Origin: Meridianimarinicoccus zhengii
GTDB lineage: Bacteria > Pseudomonadota > Alphaproteobacteria > Rhodobacterales > Rhodobacteraceae
Reading direction: 5' to 3'
DNA: 64,000 nucleotides
NCBI RefSeq assembly: GCF_003254465.1
Contig: NZ_QDFI01000004.1
Location: forward strand, 1-64,000
In this document: positions 47,283 through 56,768 of the stretch, one piece after another
Position numbering within the stretch: the first letter of the stretch is position 1
How the letters are laid out: each line of letters opens with the position of its first letter
Made by a program: the position numbers and the translations under genes
The notes under the pieces: model-generated
What the model was told of the DNA's origin: nothing
Seen by the model: the letters and a program-made list of their open reading frames with translations, nothing else
The model's database searches: none

Positions 47283-47951
47283 TCAGGCCAGATCGGCGGG
47301 GTCGATCAGGCCAAGGATCGTACTGCGCAGCGTCGCGATCCCGTCGCCCGTATCCGACGATGTCAGCAGCAGTTCCGGAAAGGCGGCCGGGTGCCGCACC
47401 AGCGCGCCGCGCACCTGGTCAAGCACCTTGTCCTGTTCGGACGCCTTGATCTTGTCGGCCTTGGTCAGCACGCACTGGAACGTCACCGCCGCACTGTCGA
47501 GCCGGGCCATGATTTCCTCGTCCACGGCTTTCACCCCGTGGCGGCTGTCGATCAGCACGAAGGCCCGGCGGAGTGTTACGCGCCCGGCCAGATACGACTT
47601 GAGGAGCCGTTGCCATTTCTCGACTACGGCCACGGGTGCATTGGCAAAGCCGTAACCCGGCAAATCCACGATATAGAGCGGGCCGCGTTCGAAGAAATTG
47701 ATCTCCTGCGTGCGGCCGGGCGTATTCGACGCCCGCGCCAGCGCCTTGCGCCCGGTCAGCGCGTTGATCAGCGACGACTTGCCCACGTTCGACCGACCCG
47801 CGAAGCACACCTCCACCCGGTCAGCGGGCGGCAGGCCCGACATGGCCACGACCCCCTTCACGAAGGTCGTTTCCGCCGCGAAGAACCGCCGCCCGGCTTC
47901 GCGCGTGGCGTCGTCGGGATCAGGGGTAAGCGGAAAGGGCAGCGCGGTCAT
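47283..47951 (-). CDS. engB: ribosome biogenesis GTP-binding protein EngB/YsxC/YihA
   Basis: An essential 222-residue GTPase for 50S assembly. G1 is GRSNVGKSS, switch I TPGRTQEINFF, G3 DLPGYGFA, and G4 is TKADK. The start overlaps the acetyltransferase stop by ATGA. It is the last gene of yidC-MOSC-acetyltransferase-engB. Confidence 0.95.
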   Translation of the reverse strand: MTALPFPLTPDPDDATREAGRRFFAAETTFVKGVVAMSGLPPADRVEVCFAGRSNVGKSSLINALTGRKALARASNTPGRTQEINFFERGPLYIVDLPGYGFANAPVAVVEKWQRLLKSYLAGRVTLRRAFVLIDSRHGVKAVDEEIMARLDSAAVTFQCVLTKADKIKASEQDKVLDQVRGALVRHPAAFPELLLTSSDTGDGIATLRSTILGLIDPADLA

Positions 47952-48589
47952 GTGGCGGTCTCCAGCGCGCCGATATCCGCCCCGCGCACGGCATCAAGGT
48001 TCCGCGCCAGCCTGTCCCGCGGCCAGTCCCACCACGCCACCGCCAGAAGCCGCGCCACGGTGTCCGCGTCGAAGCGTTGCCGCAGCACGCGCGCTGGGTT
48101 GCCGCCGACCACGGCGTAGGACGGCACATCGCCCGTCACGACCGCGCGCGCGGCGACGATGGCCCCTGCGCCGATGGTGACGCCGGGCAGGATCATCGCC
48201 TCCGTCCCGATCCAGACATCCGGGCCGATCACCGTGTCGCCGCGGTTCTCCGCTTCCCATGTGGCCGGGTCGAAGCCGTCTTCCCAGCCATGGCCGAAGA
48301 TGTTGAACGGAAAGGTCGAAAAACCGCCCATCGCGTGGGTCGCGCCGTTCATGATGATCTGGACGCCGCGCCCGATCGCGCAGAACGGCCCGATGACGAG
48401 CCGGTCGCCCACGAAGTCGAAATGATACCGCACGTTGCGGTCGAAGAAGGCCGTGGCCCCGTCCGGGTCGTCGTAATAGCTGTAGTCACCGACCGTGACA
48501 TTCGCCCGTCCCTCGGCCAGCGGCTTGAGGAACACGAGCTGGTCGGTCACGGCCAGCGGATGCAGCGCGGCGGGATCCGGACCGGTCAT
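47948..48589 (-). CDS. CatB-related O-acetyltransferase (xenobiotic acetyltransferase, hexapeptide repeat)
   Basis: A 213-residue left-handed beta-helix acetyltransferase of the XAT family (chloramphenicol/virginiamycin-type), using acetyl-CoA. It has VTVGDYSYYDDPDGATAFF, the catalytic His region IIMNGATHAMGGFSTFPF, and hexapeptide repeats around VIGPDVWIGTEAMILPGVTIGAGA. The ATG at 48589 overlaps the MOSC stop. An extra gene between MOSC and engB is less usual. Native substrate unknown. Confidence 0.87.
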   Translation of the reverse strand: MTGPDPAALHPLAVTDQLVFLKPLAEGRANVTVGDYSYYDDPDGATAFFDRNVRYHFDFVGDRLVIGPFCAIGRGVQIIMNGATHAMGGFSTFPFNIFGHGWEDGFDPATWEAENRGDTVIGPDVWIGTEAMILPGVTIGAGAIVAARAVVTGDVPSYAVVGGNPARVLRQRFDADTVARLLAVAWWDWPRDRLARNLDAVRGADIGALETAT

Positions 48590-49329
48590 GGCAGCAAGGT
48601 GACATGTACGCCGGGCGCGATGTCGCCGCCCTGCACCACGCGGGCATAGACGCCGAAATCCCGGTGGCCCCATTGCGCGGAAAGCGTCGGAAGGATGTTG
48701 GCGTCGCGCTCCCCGGTGTCGGGGTTGGCATGGGTCGCAAGGCAGCGTGTATTACGCTCGACGATCTCCAGCACCGCGTCGCCCACGGCGATGCGTCGCC
48801 CCAGCAGGTCGAACTCGGCCCAGGCATCCCAGCCTTCGACCCAAAGGTTGCCCCGGAACCGCCGCTGGTCGAGTGCGGGCAGATCCAGTGCACGGGCAAG
48901 CGCATCCAGCGACGCGGTGTTCAGCACGGACACGGACGGATAGTCCATGTCGGTCATGCCCGCCTCGGGTGCGCGCACGAGCCCCGCGGGACGCGGCAGG
49001 CCATCGGGCCAGAGCGGCGCGACCCAGTCCGCCAGCCGTGCGCCCTCGGTCTCCGGATCGAAACGCAGGAGCGGACGGTCGGGATGAGTCAATTCCAGCC
49101 CGTCTGGCAGGGTGCGGGCGGTGACAGCCATCAGCGACGGCCCGTTTGCCCCGCGCAGGAACCCGGAGCAAGACTGCCAGCCGCCCGTTGCCGCCACACC
49201 CTCGCGCAGCAGCGCCCATGCGCGATCTCCCGGCACCGGGCGATCCGGGGCCAACGCCGCCCCGCCCAGCGCCTCCGCCCCGATCCCCTTGACCGGGTGG
49301 CGCCAGATCGCGGCCAGCCGCGCCGTCAT
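48586..49329 (-). CDS. MOSC domain-containing protein
   Basis: A 247-residue protein with an N-terminal MOSC beta-barrel (AAIWRHPVKGIGAEAL) and a C-terminal MOSC domain. The proposed molybdenum-binding Cys is in ERNTRCLATHANPDTGERD. Relatives (YcbX, mARC) reduce N-hydroxylated compounds. The start overlaps the yidC stop by ATGA, a common arrangement in this bacterial group. Confidence 0.9.
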   Translation of the reverse strand: MTARLAAIWRHPVKGIGAEALGGAALAPDRPVPGDRAWALLREGVAATGGWQSCSGFLRGANGPSLMAVTARTLPDGLELTHPDRPLLRFDPETEGARLADWVAPLWPDGLPRPAGLVRAPEAGMTDMDYPSVSVLNTASLDALARALDLPALDQRRFRGNLWVEGWDAWAEFDLLGRRIAVGDAVLEIVERNTRCLATHANPDTGERDANILPTLSAQWGHRDFGVYARVVQGGDIAPGVHVTLLP

Positions 49330-51137
49330 GTGTCCTTGCTGCGGGTCTTCTTCACCCCGGACTTGATGTTGCCGAACACGTCCGGCTTATACCCGTGGCT
49401 GCGCATGATGTAGTACTGCTGCGCGAAGGTGATGACGTTGTTCGCGATCCAGTAGAGCACGAGCCCGCTGGCAAAGGTGCCCAGCATGAACATGAACACC
49501 CACGGCATCCATGCGAAGATCATCGCCTGCGTCGGGTCGGTGGGTGCCGGGTTCAGCTTCTGCTGGAGCCACATGGAGATGCCCAGCAGGATCGGCAGGA
49601 TGCCAAGCGACACGATTGCAAGGATCGACCCCGGGTCCGGCGGCGCGAAGGGCAGCAAGCCGAACAGGTTCAGGATCGACGACGGATCCGGCGCGGACAG
49701 GTCACGGATCCAGCCGAACCACGGCGCGTGCCGCAATTCGATCGTGACGAAGATCACCTTGTAGAGCGAGAAGAAGATCGGGATCTGCAAGAGGATCGGC
49801 AGGCAGCCCGCGGCGGGGTTCACCTTTTCCGCCTTGTAGAGCGCCATCATCTCCTGCTGCATCTTCTGCTTGTCGTCGCCGCAACGCTCCTTGAGCGCCT
49901 CCATCTGCGGCTGCAGTTCCTTCATCTTCGCCATGGAGGCATAGGATTTCCACGCCAGCGGCAGCAGCACCGCCTTGATGATGAGCGTGAGCAGGATGAT
50001 CGACCAGCCCATGTTGCCGATCAACGCGTTCAGTTCGTGCAGCAGCCAGAAGATCGGCTTCGTGAGGAAGAAGAACCAGCCCCAGTCGATGCTGTCGATG
50101 AAGCGGTCGATGCCCAGATCGCGTTCGTAACCACGGATGGTTTCCCATTCCTTGGCGCCCGCGAAGAGATAGGTTTCCACCTGCGCGGTCGTGCCCGGCG
50201 CCACGACCTGCGTCGGAAGCCGCGCCTCCGTCTGGAAGATGTTCGCGCCGGGGACGTATTTCGCCACCGACCGGAAGGACTGTCCCGGCATCGGCGCCAG
50301 CGTGGTCATCCAGTACTTGTCGGTGAAGCCGATCCAGCCGTTCTCGGTCACGTCGATGATCTCCGTCACCGCGCCCTCGGCGGGATTCGGATCCATGTCC
50401 GGCATGCTCTTGTAGTCTATCTCCTGCAGGGTGCCGTCGGACATGCGCACCACGCCCTCGTGCAGGATGAAGAAGTTCACCGTATCGGGCTGGCCATGCC
50501 GCGCGACGATGCCGTAGGGGGCCAGCCGGACCTCTTCGCCAGTGGTGTTCTCGACGCTTTGCGTCACGGTCAGCATGAACTTGTCGTCCACGCTGAGCGT
50601 GCGGCGGAAGATCAGGCCGGACCCGTTCTCCCAGCGCAGCGTAACGGGGCTGCCGATGGTCAGCGACTCGCCGCTCTCGATCTGCCACGGGGTCTCTGCG
50701 CCGGGCACGTCCGCGTATCCGAGCGCGCCGCCAGGGGCCCAGCCATACAATGCGTAATACGCCCCAGCCCCGCCGACCGGGGCCAGCAGACGGACATGCG
50801 GGCTGTCGTCATCGAGGGTTTCGTAATACTTGGACAGCGACAGGTCATCGATCCGCCCGCCGGTCAGCGCGATGCTGCCTGCAAGCTCGGGCGTGTCGAT
50901 GCTCAGCCGCTCTGTCTCGGCCAGTGCGGTCGCACCTCCCGTCGGCGCGGCCTGCGTGGCGCCGGGGGCAGCCGGCGGCAGCAGCGCCGACGCGTCGCCC
51001 CCCTCCTCCATGACCTGTGCGGGCGGGGCATCCGCAGTCTCCACGGGCGGCTCGGGCGGGAACAGCAGGAACCAGACGAGAATGACCAGAAAGCTGAGTG
51101 CGGTCGCCAGGATCAGGTTCTTGTTTTGGTCGTCCAT
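49326..51137 (-). CDS. yidC: membrane protein insertase YidC
   Basis: A 603-residue inner-membrane insertase. The N-terminal anchor is NLILATALSFLVILVWFLLF, followed by the large periplasmic P1 domain (about residues 60-350) and the conserved Oxa1 core: MGWSIILLTLIIKAVLLPLAWKS, CLPILLQIPIFFSLYKV, and the last helix GLVLYWIANNVITFAQQ. rnpA and rpmH, which usually precede it, are not found upstream here. Confidence 0.96.
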   Translation of the reverse strand: MDDQNKNLILATALSFLVILVWFLLFPPEPPVETADAPPAQVMEEGGDASALLPPAAPGATQAAPTGGATALAETERLSIDTPELAGSIALTGGRIDDLSLSKYYETLDDDSPHVRLLAPVGGAGAYYALYGWAPGGALGYADVPGAETPWQIESGESLTIGSPVTLRWENGSGLIFRRTLSVDDKFMLTVTQSVENTTGEEVRLAPYGIVARHGQPDTVNFFILHEGVVRMSDGTLQEIDYKSMPDMDPNPAEGAVTEIIDVTENGWIGFTDKYWMTTLAPMPGQSFRSVAKYVPGANIFQTEARLPTQVVAPGTTAQVETYLFAGAKEWETIRGYERDLGIDRFIDSIDWGWFFFLTKPIFWLLHELNALIGNMGWSIILLTLIIKAVLLPLAWKSYASMAKMKELQPQMEALKERCGDDKQKMQQEMMALYKAEKVNPAAGCLPILLQIPIFFSLYKVIFVTIELRHAPWFGWIRDLSAPDPSSILNLFGLLPFAPPDPGSILAIVSLGILPILLGISMWLQQKLNPAPTDPTQAMIFAWMPWVFMFMLGTFASGLVLYWIANNVITFAQQYYIMRSHGYKPDVFGNIKSGVKKTRSKDT

Positions 51138-51409
51138 GTCTCACACCGGCAGGGAAGGGAATGGTCGCCGTTCAACAGGCGCAGGCATGGAAGGTCAAGC
51201 GGTTTTCCCCCTGCGCAACCCGGCCTGCGCCGCCGCGTCGGAGTTAACCGATTAACCTTCGATCTTGAATCAAATGGCTCCGCTCCCGGCGCGGGTGGTA
51301 ACAACACCGTGTCCGGAGGAGCCGGTTTCCCGAGCGGCGCGCATGACCGCACCGGGGCCATCAAGAGATCATCGGACCCCGTCGGGTCCAGTTGCAGGAG
51401 TTTTGTACA

Positions 51410-52213
51410 ATGTTTGCCATTCATACCGGGCGCGCCTTTGCGGCGGCGCTTGTCCTTACAGTCGTGCCCGCAGCCGGGTTCGCAGCCACGTTCGACGTGC
51501 TCCAGCAGCGCGCGAACATCAGCAATGACGGGACGGGGGTGAAATCCGTCTCCGGCCAGATCAGCACGGCCAATCCGACGCTTCAGGATGTCGTGAGCAC
51601 GACCGCCGGGTCCTTCCACCTGTCCCGGCGTGAAACCGGCAGCGGTGATCCCTACGAGGACTTCATCGCGTTCTGCATCGAGGTGACCCAGTCGATCACG
51701 ACCAACACCTCGACGCCGGTGAGCTATACCGAGGACAACAGCCTGTTCGGCGGCGACCGCCGCGAACTGATGGCGACACTGCTGGGCACGGCGTTCGACC
51801 CGTCGCAGGGCGCACAGCATCACGCGGCGACGCAGCTTGCCCTGTGGAAGATCGGCTACGGCGACATCTCCAGCCCGTCGGGCGACGCCTTCGACGTGAC
51901 TGCGCGCAGCTTCGAGAACCTGCCCGGCGGTACGTTCCTGAGCTTCAACGACAGCGACGTGTCGACCACTTTCGACGACAACTCGGCGGGCGTCTTCGCG
52001 CTGGCGCAGGGCTGGCTCGACCAGCTTGACGGCGACGCGGGCAACGGTGAATGGACCCGTCTCGCCGGGAACCGTGTCAGCTTCCTGACCGCGGGCGGCA
52101 GCCAGAACCTCGTCACCTACACGGCGCCCGTACCGGTGCCTGCCGCGGGCGGCCTGCTGGTCGGCGCGATCGCCGGCCTGGCCGCGCTGCGCCGCCGCCG
52201 CACGACCGCCTGA
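51410..52213 (+). CDS. VPLPA-CTERM-type exported protein with thioester-like Cys/Gln pair
   Basis: A 267-residue exported protein. It has a signal peptide (cut near GFAA, residue 26) and a C-terminal sorting tail VPVPAAGG (241-248), a hydrophobic helix and RRRR, which marks it for an exosortase encoded elsewhere. The mature domain has C89 (FIAFCIEV) and Q142 (ATQLALWKI), the spacing and context of thioester domains that can form internal Cys-Gln bonds. It probably sits on the cell surface or in extracellular polysaccharide. AGGAG lies 9 bases before the ATG. Confidence 0.85.
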   Translation: MFAIHTGRAFAAALVLTVVPAAGFAATFDVLQQRANISNDGTGVKSVSGQISTANPTLQDVVSTTAGSFHLSRRETGSGDPYEDFIAFCIEVTQSITTNTSTPVSYTEDNSLFGGDRRELMATLLGTAFDPSQGAQHHAATQLALWKIGYGDISSPSGDAFDVTARSFENLPGGTFLSFNDSDVSTTFDDNSAGVFALAQGWLDQLDGDAGNGEWTRLAGNRVSFLTAGGSQNLVTYTAPVPVPAAGGLLVGAIAGLAALRRRRTTA

Positions 52214-52221
52214 CACGGCAT

Positions 52222-52297
52222 CGCCGCCGCGCGTAACGCGGCGGCGCACTCCGGATCCAAGAATGCTACCCTTGCGGGCGCAGGCGACTGCGCCCGC
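52222..52297. terminator. two perfect hairpins between convergent genes
   Basis: CGCCGCCGCG-CGTAA-CGCGGCGGCG (52222-52246) and GCGGGCGCAG-GCGA-CTGCGCCCGC (52274-52297) each have a perfect 10-bp stem. They lie between the VPLPA-CTERM gene and a convergent hypothetical gene. Neither has a long T-run, but the position fits bidirectional termination. Confidence 0.65.
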
Positions 52298-52305
52298 ATC
52301 TTCGT

Positions 52306-53241
52306 TCAACCCTCGCAGATGCCCTGCAACCGCAGCCACGCCGGGTCGTTCAGCACTGGGTCGGTGCCATCCAGTCCCGCACGGGCACGTTCCGCCGCCA
52401 GCGTCCCGGCAGGCAGCGTCACAGGATCGCCAACCAGCACCCGCCCCGCATGGGCGCGCAACGTCTCGGCCGACACTGCGCCGCGGGTCAGCAGCGCAAA
52501 GGTCGCCACGAGTCCGGCCTCGGCCATCATGTCCTGCATGGGATCGTGCGCCCGAAGCCGCGCGGCTTCCAGCAGCACGACATCCGCCAGCGCGGCGGGG
52601 TCGCGCGCCTCTTCCAGCGTGTCGCGGCGCAACAGGATCATCCGCCCCGGCAGATGGGCGCTGGCCGCAGGTCCGCCCGGCAGCACGACGATCGACCACC
52701 CCTCGCCCGGCAGGATGCGGTCGTTCAGCGCCGACAATGCCGCCAGTCCCGCCCGCCCTGTGCACGGCCTCCCCGCATAGGGTTCGATCTCCCGCAAGAG
52801 CCGCTGGCCGATCTCGCCGCGCAGCCCCGCGGGCATCAGCGACGCGGTATGCCGCGTCAGCGCATCCGGCAGCCACCAGACGCCCAGCCCCGCCAGCGCC
52901 AGCAGGCTCAGCCCAAGCACCGCGCGCCGCACCCGGCCCGGCCGCGCCCGCGCGCGCCCCAGCGCCCGCCCGACGGTGCGGATCGCGTCGATCATCGTGT
53001 CGTCGTCGAGTTCCAGCAATTCGTCCGCATCCGCACCGGGCCGGTACAGCGCGGGCCGCACGCCGGGGTTCGTCCGCTCCACGGCCGGAAGAGACCAGTG
53101 CGCCAGCGCCGTGTCGTTCGCATCCATGATGATCAGCGACGCCTTGCCGAGCGACACGGACACGTCCTGCCGCTGGGCATCCGCCGCGGGGTGCCAGATG
53201 CCCGGACATTCGAGCCGCTGATACTTGGATAGCACCGTCAT
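52306..53241 (-). CDS. hypothetical membrane protein
   Basis: A 311-residue protein I cannot assign. The N-terminal 70 residues (LSKYQRLECPGIWHPAADAQ, VSLGKASLIIMD, HWSLPAVER) look like a conserved small beta domain. A basic linker and one transmembrane helix (about residues 110-128) follow, and then a periplasmic domain whose order (ALNDRILPGEGWSIVVLPGG, then HLPGRMILLRRDTLEEARDPAALADVVLLEAARL) recalls an M48-type peptidase without HExxH. The start at 53241 is by conservation-like appearance only. Confidence 0.65.
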   Translation of the reverse strand: MTVLSKYQRLECPGIWHPAADAQRQDVSVSLGKASLIIMDANDTALAHWSLPAVERTNPGVRPALYRPGADADELLELDDDTMIDAIRTVGRALGRARARPGRVRRAVLGLSLLALAGLGVWWLPDALTRHTASLMPAGLRGEIGQRLLREIEPYAGRPCTGRAGLAALSALNDRILPGEGWSIVVLPGGPAASAHLPGRMILLRRDTLEEARDPAALADVVLLEAARLRAHDPMQDMMAEAGLVATFALLTRGAVSAETLRAHAGRVLVGDPVTLPAGTLAAERARAGLDGTDPVLNDPAWLRLQGICEG

Positions 53242-53479
53242 CGGACGGATTTCGGCCTGCTCTGGTTTCTTGACTGGACGCACCCTAGGCCAGCACCCGA
53301 TGCGGCACAATCAGGCAAACGCGCGCCCGTAGCGCGGCATTCGAAACCGGTCAGGGTCCGAGCGCAGCGGTGCGGGCAGCGACATCCGCAAGGGAACGGC
53401 GCGTGCGACGCGGGGCGGCGGCTGGCATGGTCCCGCGCGGCGACTTGACGGGAACGCGCTGGCAGGCCCTAACGGTGCC

Positions 53480-54427
53480 ATGCGCGTTCCCGGCCTTGCA
53501 TTGCAGACCGCCCGCCCGCAGCTTGCCGCCGCCCTGATCCTGACGGCGATGGCGCTGATGGGGCTCGTGGACAATTATGTCGTGGTGATTGCCGACACCA
53601 CCGGGCTCTGGCAGTTCCAGGTGATCCGGTCGGCGATGGCGATGGCGATGCTGGCGGGGATCGCGCGCGCCGCGGGCTGGCGGCTGCGCCCGGTCAGTTG
53701 GGCGCGGGTCGCGGCACGCAGCGCCGTGCTGTCCGCCGGGCTGATGATCTATTTCGCGGCGCTGGCCGTGCTGCCCATCGCGCAGGCGGTGGCGGGGCTC
53801 TTTACCGCGCCGATGTTCATCGTGCTGATTTCCATGTTCATTTATGGCGAACGGGTGGGCGCAGCACGGCTGGCCGCGGTCGCCGCGGGCTTCGCGGGCG
53901 TGCTGATGGTGCTGCGCCCCGATGCGGGGTCCATAGGCGTGCTGACTGTGCTGCCGGTGCTGGCGGGGTTCCTCTACGCGCTGGCGCAACTGGCGACCCG
54001 GCGCTGGTGCGCCGCCGAAAGCGCACCCACGCTGTTGGCGGGGTTCTTCGTGGCCATGGGACTGTGGGGCATCGGTGGGCTGGCCTGGCTGGCGCTGTTT
54101 CCCCAGCCTGTGCCCGACGGTGCCGCAGGCTGGGCAATGCGGCTTTGGGGCGACATGGCGCCGGTGGCCTGGGCCTGGACGGTGGCGCAGGCCGTGTTCT
54201 CGATGGTGGCGGTCGGTTTCATCATCCGCGCCTACCAGCTGGGCGAGGCCTCCACGAACGCCGTCTTCGAATACGCGCTCCTGGTTTTCGCGGTGCTCTG
54301 GGGCTGGCTGTTGCTGGGCAACGGGATCGACGGGCTGGCCGCCGCCGGAATCGCGCTCATCCTCGGGTCGGGCGCCGTGATCGCGCTGCGCAGCCCGGAA
54401 CCACCCGCGCCAGTGCCGGAGGGCTGA
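53480..54427 (+). CDS. EamA/DMT family transporter
   Basis: A 315-residue protein with ten hydrophobic segments in two EamA repeats (first ending AAGFAGVLMVLRP, second ending AAGIALILGSGAVIALRSPEPP). The family exports amino acids or metabolites. The gene stands alone between a divergent hypothetical gene and convergent fadB. Substrate unknown. Confidence 0.88.
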   Translation: MRVPGLALQTARPQLAAALILTAMALMGLVDNYVVVIADTTGLWQFQVIRSAMAMAMLAGIARAAGWRLRPVSWARVAARSAVLSAGLMIYFAALAVLPIAQAVAGLFTAPMFIVLISMFIYGERVGAARLAAVAAGFAGVLMVLRPDAGSIGVLTVLPVLAGFLYALAQLATRRWCAAESAPTLLAGFFVAMGLWGIGGLAWLALFPQPVPDGAAGWAMRLWGDMAPVAWAWTVAQAVFSMVAVGFIIRAYQLGEASTNAVFEYALLVFAVLWGWLLLGNGIDGLAAAGIALILGSGAVIALRSPEPPAPVPEG

Positions 54428-54485
54428 CGAATGCCGCGCAAAGCCGAGCACGGGATTCGCGCGTTCGGGACACGTGAAACCGGGT

Positions 54486-54509
54486 GGCGGGGGCACATTC
54501 GCCCCCGCC
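54486..54509. terminator. hairpin between EamA and fadB stops
   Basis: GGCGGGGGC-ACATTC-GCCCCCGCC is a perfect 9-bp stem between convergent genes, six bases from the fadB stop. There is no T-run. Confidence 0.6.
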
Positions 54510-54515
54510 TGAAGA

Positions 54516-56720
54516 TCAGGCCGCGTCCTGCGACGCCGGGCCGAAGCGCCCGTAGAAGCTGTCGCCTTTGGCCGCGATATCGCGCAGCAGGTCCGGTGCC
54601 TTGAACCGCGCGCCATAGGTAGCCTCCAGCCCATCGCAGATTTCCACGGCCTTCGCCGCCCCGATGATGTCGAGCCAGCCGAACGGCCCGCCCGACCACG
54701 GCGCGAAACCCCAGCCGAGGATCGCCGCCACATCCCCTTCTCGGATGTCCATCAGCACGCCGTCCTCAAAGGCGCGCACGGCCTCCAGCACCTGCGCCAT
54801 CAGCAGCCGGTGCTGAACGTCCGCCAGTTCGGGCTGGGCATCGGCGATCGGATAGCGCTTGGTCAGCCCGGCCCAAAGCCCCTCGCGCTTGCCCTTTTCG
54901 TCATAGGCGTAGAAACCCGCATTGGCCTTGCGCCCCAAGCGCCCCTCGCCCTCGAGCCAGAACACAACCTCATCCACCGCGTCGTCCGGATAGGCGTCGC
55001 CCATGGCCGCCTTCGTCGCCCGCGCGATCTTGGCGCCGAGGTCGATCGACACTTCGTCGGTCAGTTGCAGCGGCCCCAGTGGCATGCCCACCAGCTTCGC
55101 CGCGTTCTCGATCAGCGCGGGCGCCACGCCGTCGCGCAGCATCCGGATGCCTTCGTTGGTGTAGGGCAGGATGCAGCGGTTGGCATAGAAGTAGCGCGCA
55201 TCGTTCACCACGATGGGCGTCTTGCGGATCTGGCGCACGAAATCCAGCGCCTTGGCCACCGCCCGGTCGCCCGTCTGCGCACCCTTGATGATCTCCACCA
55301 GCATCATCTTGTCGACCGGACTGAAGAAATGGATACCGATGAACTGTTCGGCGGAGCGGCTGGCCTTGGCCAGTTCGGTGATCGGCAGCGTCGACGTGTT
55401 GGTGGCGAAGATCGCGTCCTGCGGCAGGTGTGCCTCGGCCTTGGCGGTCGTCTCGGCCTTGACCTTCGGGTCTTCGAACACCGCTTCCACCACAAGGTCG
55501 CAGCCGTCGAGCGCGGCATAGTCCGGCGTGGCGGTGATGCGGCCCAGCACCTCCGCCTTCTGCGCCTCGGTGATCTTGCGGCGCGACACGCCCTTGTCGA
55601 GCAGCCCCGCGGCATGGGCGCGGCCCTTGTCGGCGGCAGCCTGATCCCTGTCGATCAGCACGACCTCGATCCCCGCATTGGCCGAGACATAGGCGATGCC
55701 CGCACCCATCATGCCCGCGCCGATCACGCCCAGCTTGCGCACCTTCTGGTCAGGCGCTTCGGGCCGGTTGGCACCCTTTTCAAGCGCTTCCTTGTTGATG
55801 AACAGCGACCGGATCATCGCCGATGACGACGGGTTCAGCAGGACGGACGTGAACCATCGCGCCTCGATCTTCAGCGCGGTATCGAACGGGACAAGCGCGC
55901 CTTCGTACACCGCCGACAGCAGCGCCTTGGCCGCGGGGTACACCCCCTTGGTCTTGCCGTGCACCATGGCCGACGCACCCACGAAGGTCATGAACCCTGC
56001 CGGGTGGTAGGGCGCACCGCCCGGATACTTGAACCCCTTCTGGTCCCAGGGCTTCACGATGTCCTTGTCGGTGGCGGACAGCACCCACGCCTTGGCCTTG
56101 TCCAGCAACTCATCGGGGGCCACGACCTCGTCGATCAGCCCGGCCTGCTGCGCCTTCTTCGGGTCGCTCAGCTTGCCCTCCAGCAAAAAGGGTGCCGCCG
56201 CCATCGCGCCCAGCTTGCGCGACACGCGCGTCGTGCCGCCCGCGCCGGGGAAGATGCCCACCATGATCTCGGGCAGCCCGATCTTGGCCTTCGGGTTGTC
56301 CGCGGCGAAGATGCGATGACAGGCGAGCGGCAGCTCATACCCGATCCCCAGCGCCGTGCCCGGCAGCGCCGCCGCGATGGGTTTGCCGCCCTTCAGCGTC
56401 TTGGGGTCCATGCCCGCGCGTTCGATCTTGCGCAGGATGCCGTGGATCTGCATCAGTCCGGCCAACAGCCCGCCCGCCGGGTCATCCCCCGCCTCGGCCC
56501 GCATCCGCGCGATGATGTTCAGATCCATACCACCCGCGAAACTGTCCTTTCCAGACGTGATGACCACGCCCTTGACGGTATCGTCGCCAAGCGCGCGGTC
56601 GATGCAGGCGTCAAGCTCAGCGAACCCATCGCGGCTCATCACGTTCATGGACTTGTTCGGCACGTCCCAAATGATGACGGCCACGCCGTCGTCGTGCAGA
56701 TCGTATGTGAAATCGGTCAT
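54516..56720 (-). CDS. fadB: fatty-acid oxidation multifunctional protein (enoyl-CoA hydratase / 3-hydroxyacyl-CoA dehydrogenase)
   Basis: A 734-residue fusion. The N-terminal crotonase domain contains KDSFAGGMDLN and PIAAALPGTALGIGYELPLACH with the oxyanion loop and PGAGGTTRVSRKLG. The central NAD-binding domain has GVIGAGMMGAGIAYVSANAG, IFATNTSTLPITELA and GIHFFSPVDKM. A C-terminal 3-hydroxyacyl-CoA dehydrogenase repeat ends with WGFAPWSGGPFGWLD. It performs steps 2 and 3 of beta-oxidation. AGGGAG precedes the ATG. It lies downstream of fadA and a cupin gene. Confidence 0.95.
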   Translation of the reverse strand: MTDFTYDLHDDGVAVIIWDVPNKSMNVMSRDGFAELDACIDRALGDDTVKGVVITSGKDSFAGGMDLNIIARMRAEAGDDPAGGLLAGLMQIHGILRKIERAGMDPKTLKGGKPIAAALPGTALGIGYELPLACHRIFAADNPKAKIGLPEIMVGIFPGAGGTTRVSRKLGAMAAAPFLLEGKLSDPKKAQQAGLIDEVVAPDELLDKAKAWVLSATDKDIVKPWDQKGFKYPGGAPYHPAGFMTFVGASAMVHGKTKGVYPAAKALLSAVYEGALVPFDTALKIEARWFTSVLLNPSSSAMIRSLFINKEALEKGANRPEAPDQKVRKLGVIGAGMMGAGIAYVSANAGIEVVLIDRDQAAADKGRAHAAGLLDKGVSRRKITEAQKAEVLGRITATPDYAALDGCDLVVEAVFEDPKVKAETTAKAEAHLPQDAIFATNTSTLPITELAKASRSAEQFIGIHFFSPVDKMMLVEIIKGAQTGDRAVAKALDFVRQIRKTPIVVNDARYFYANRCILPYTNEGIRMLRDGVAPALIENAAKLVGMPLGPLQLTDEVSIDLGAKIARATKAAMGDAYPDDAVDEVVFWLEGEGRLGRKANAGFYAYDEKGKREGLWAGLTKRYPIADAQPELADVQHRLLMAQVLEAVRAFEDGVLMDIREGDVAAILGWGFAPWSGGPFGWLDIIGAAKAVEICDGLEATYGARFKAPDLLRDIAAKGDSFYGRFGPASQDAA

Positions 56721-56768
56721 GTCTCGTCTCCCTGCCGGGTGGCCCGGCGTCGTGGTTCGGGTCCGCGC

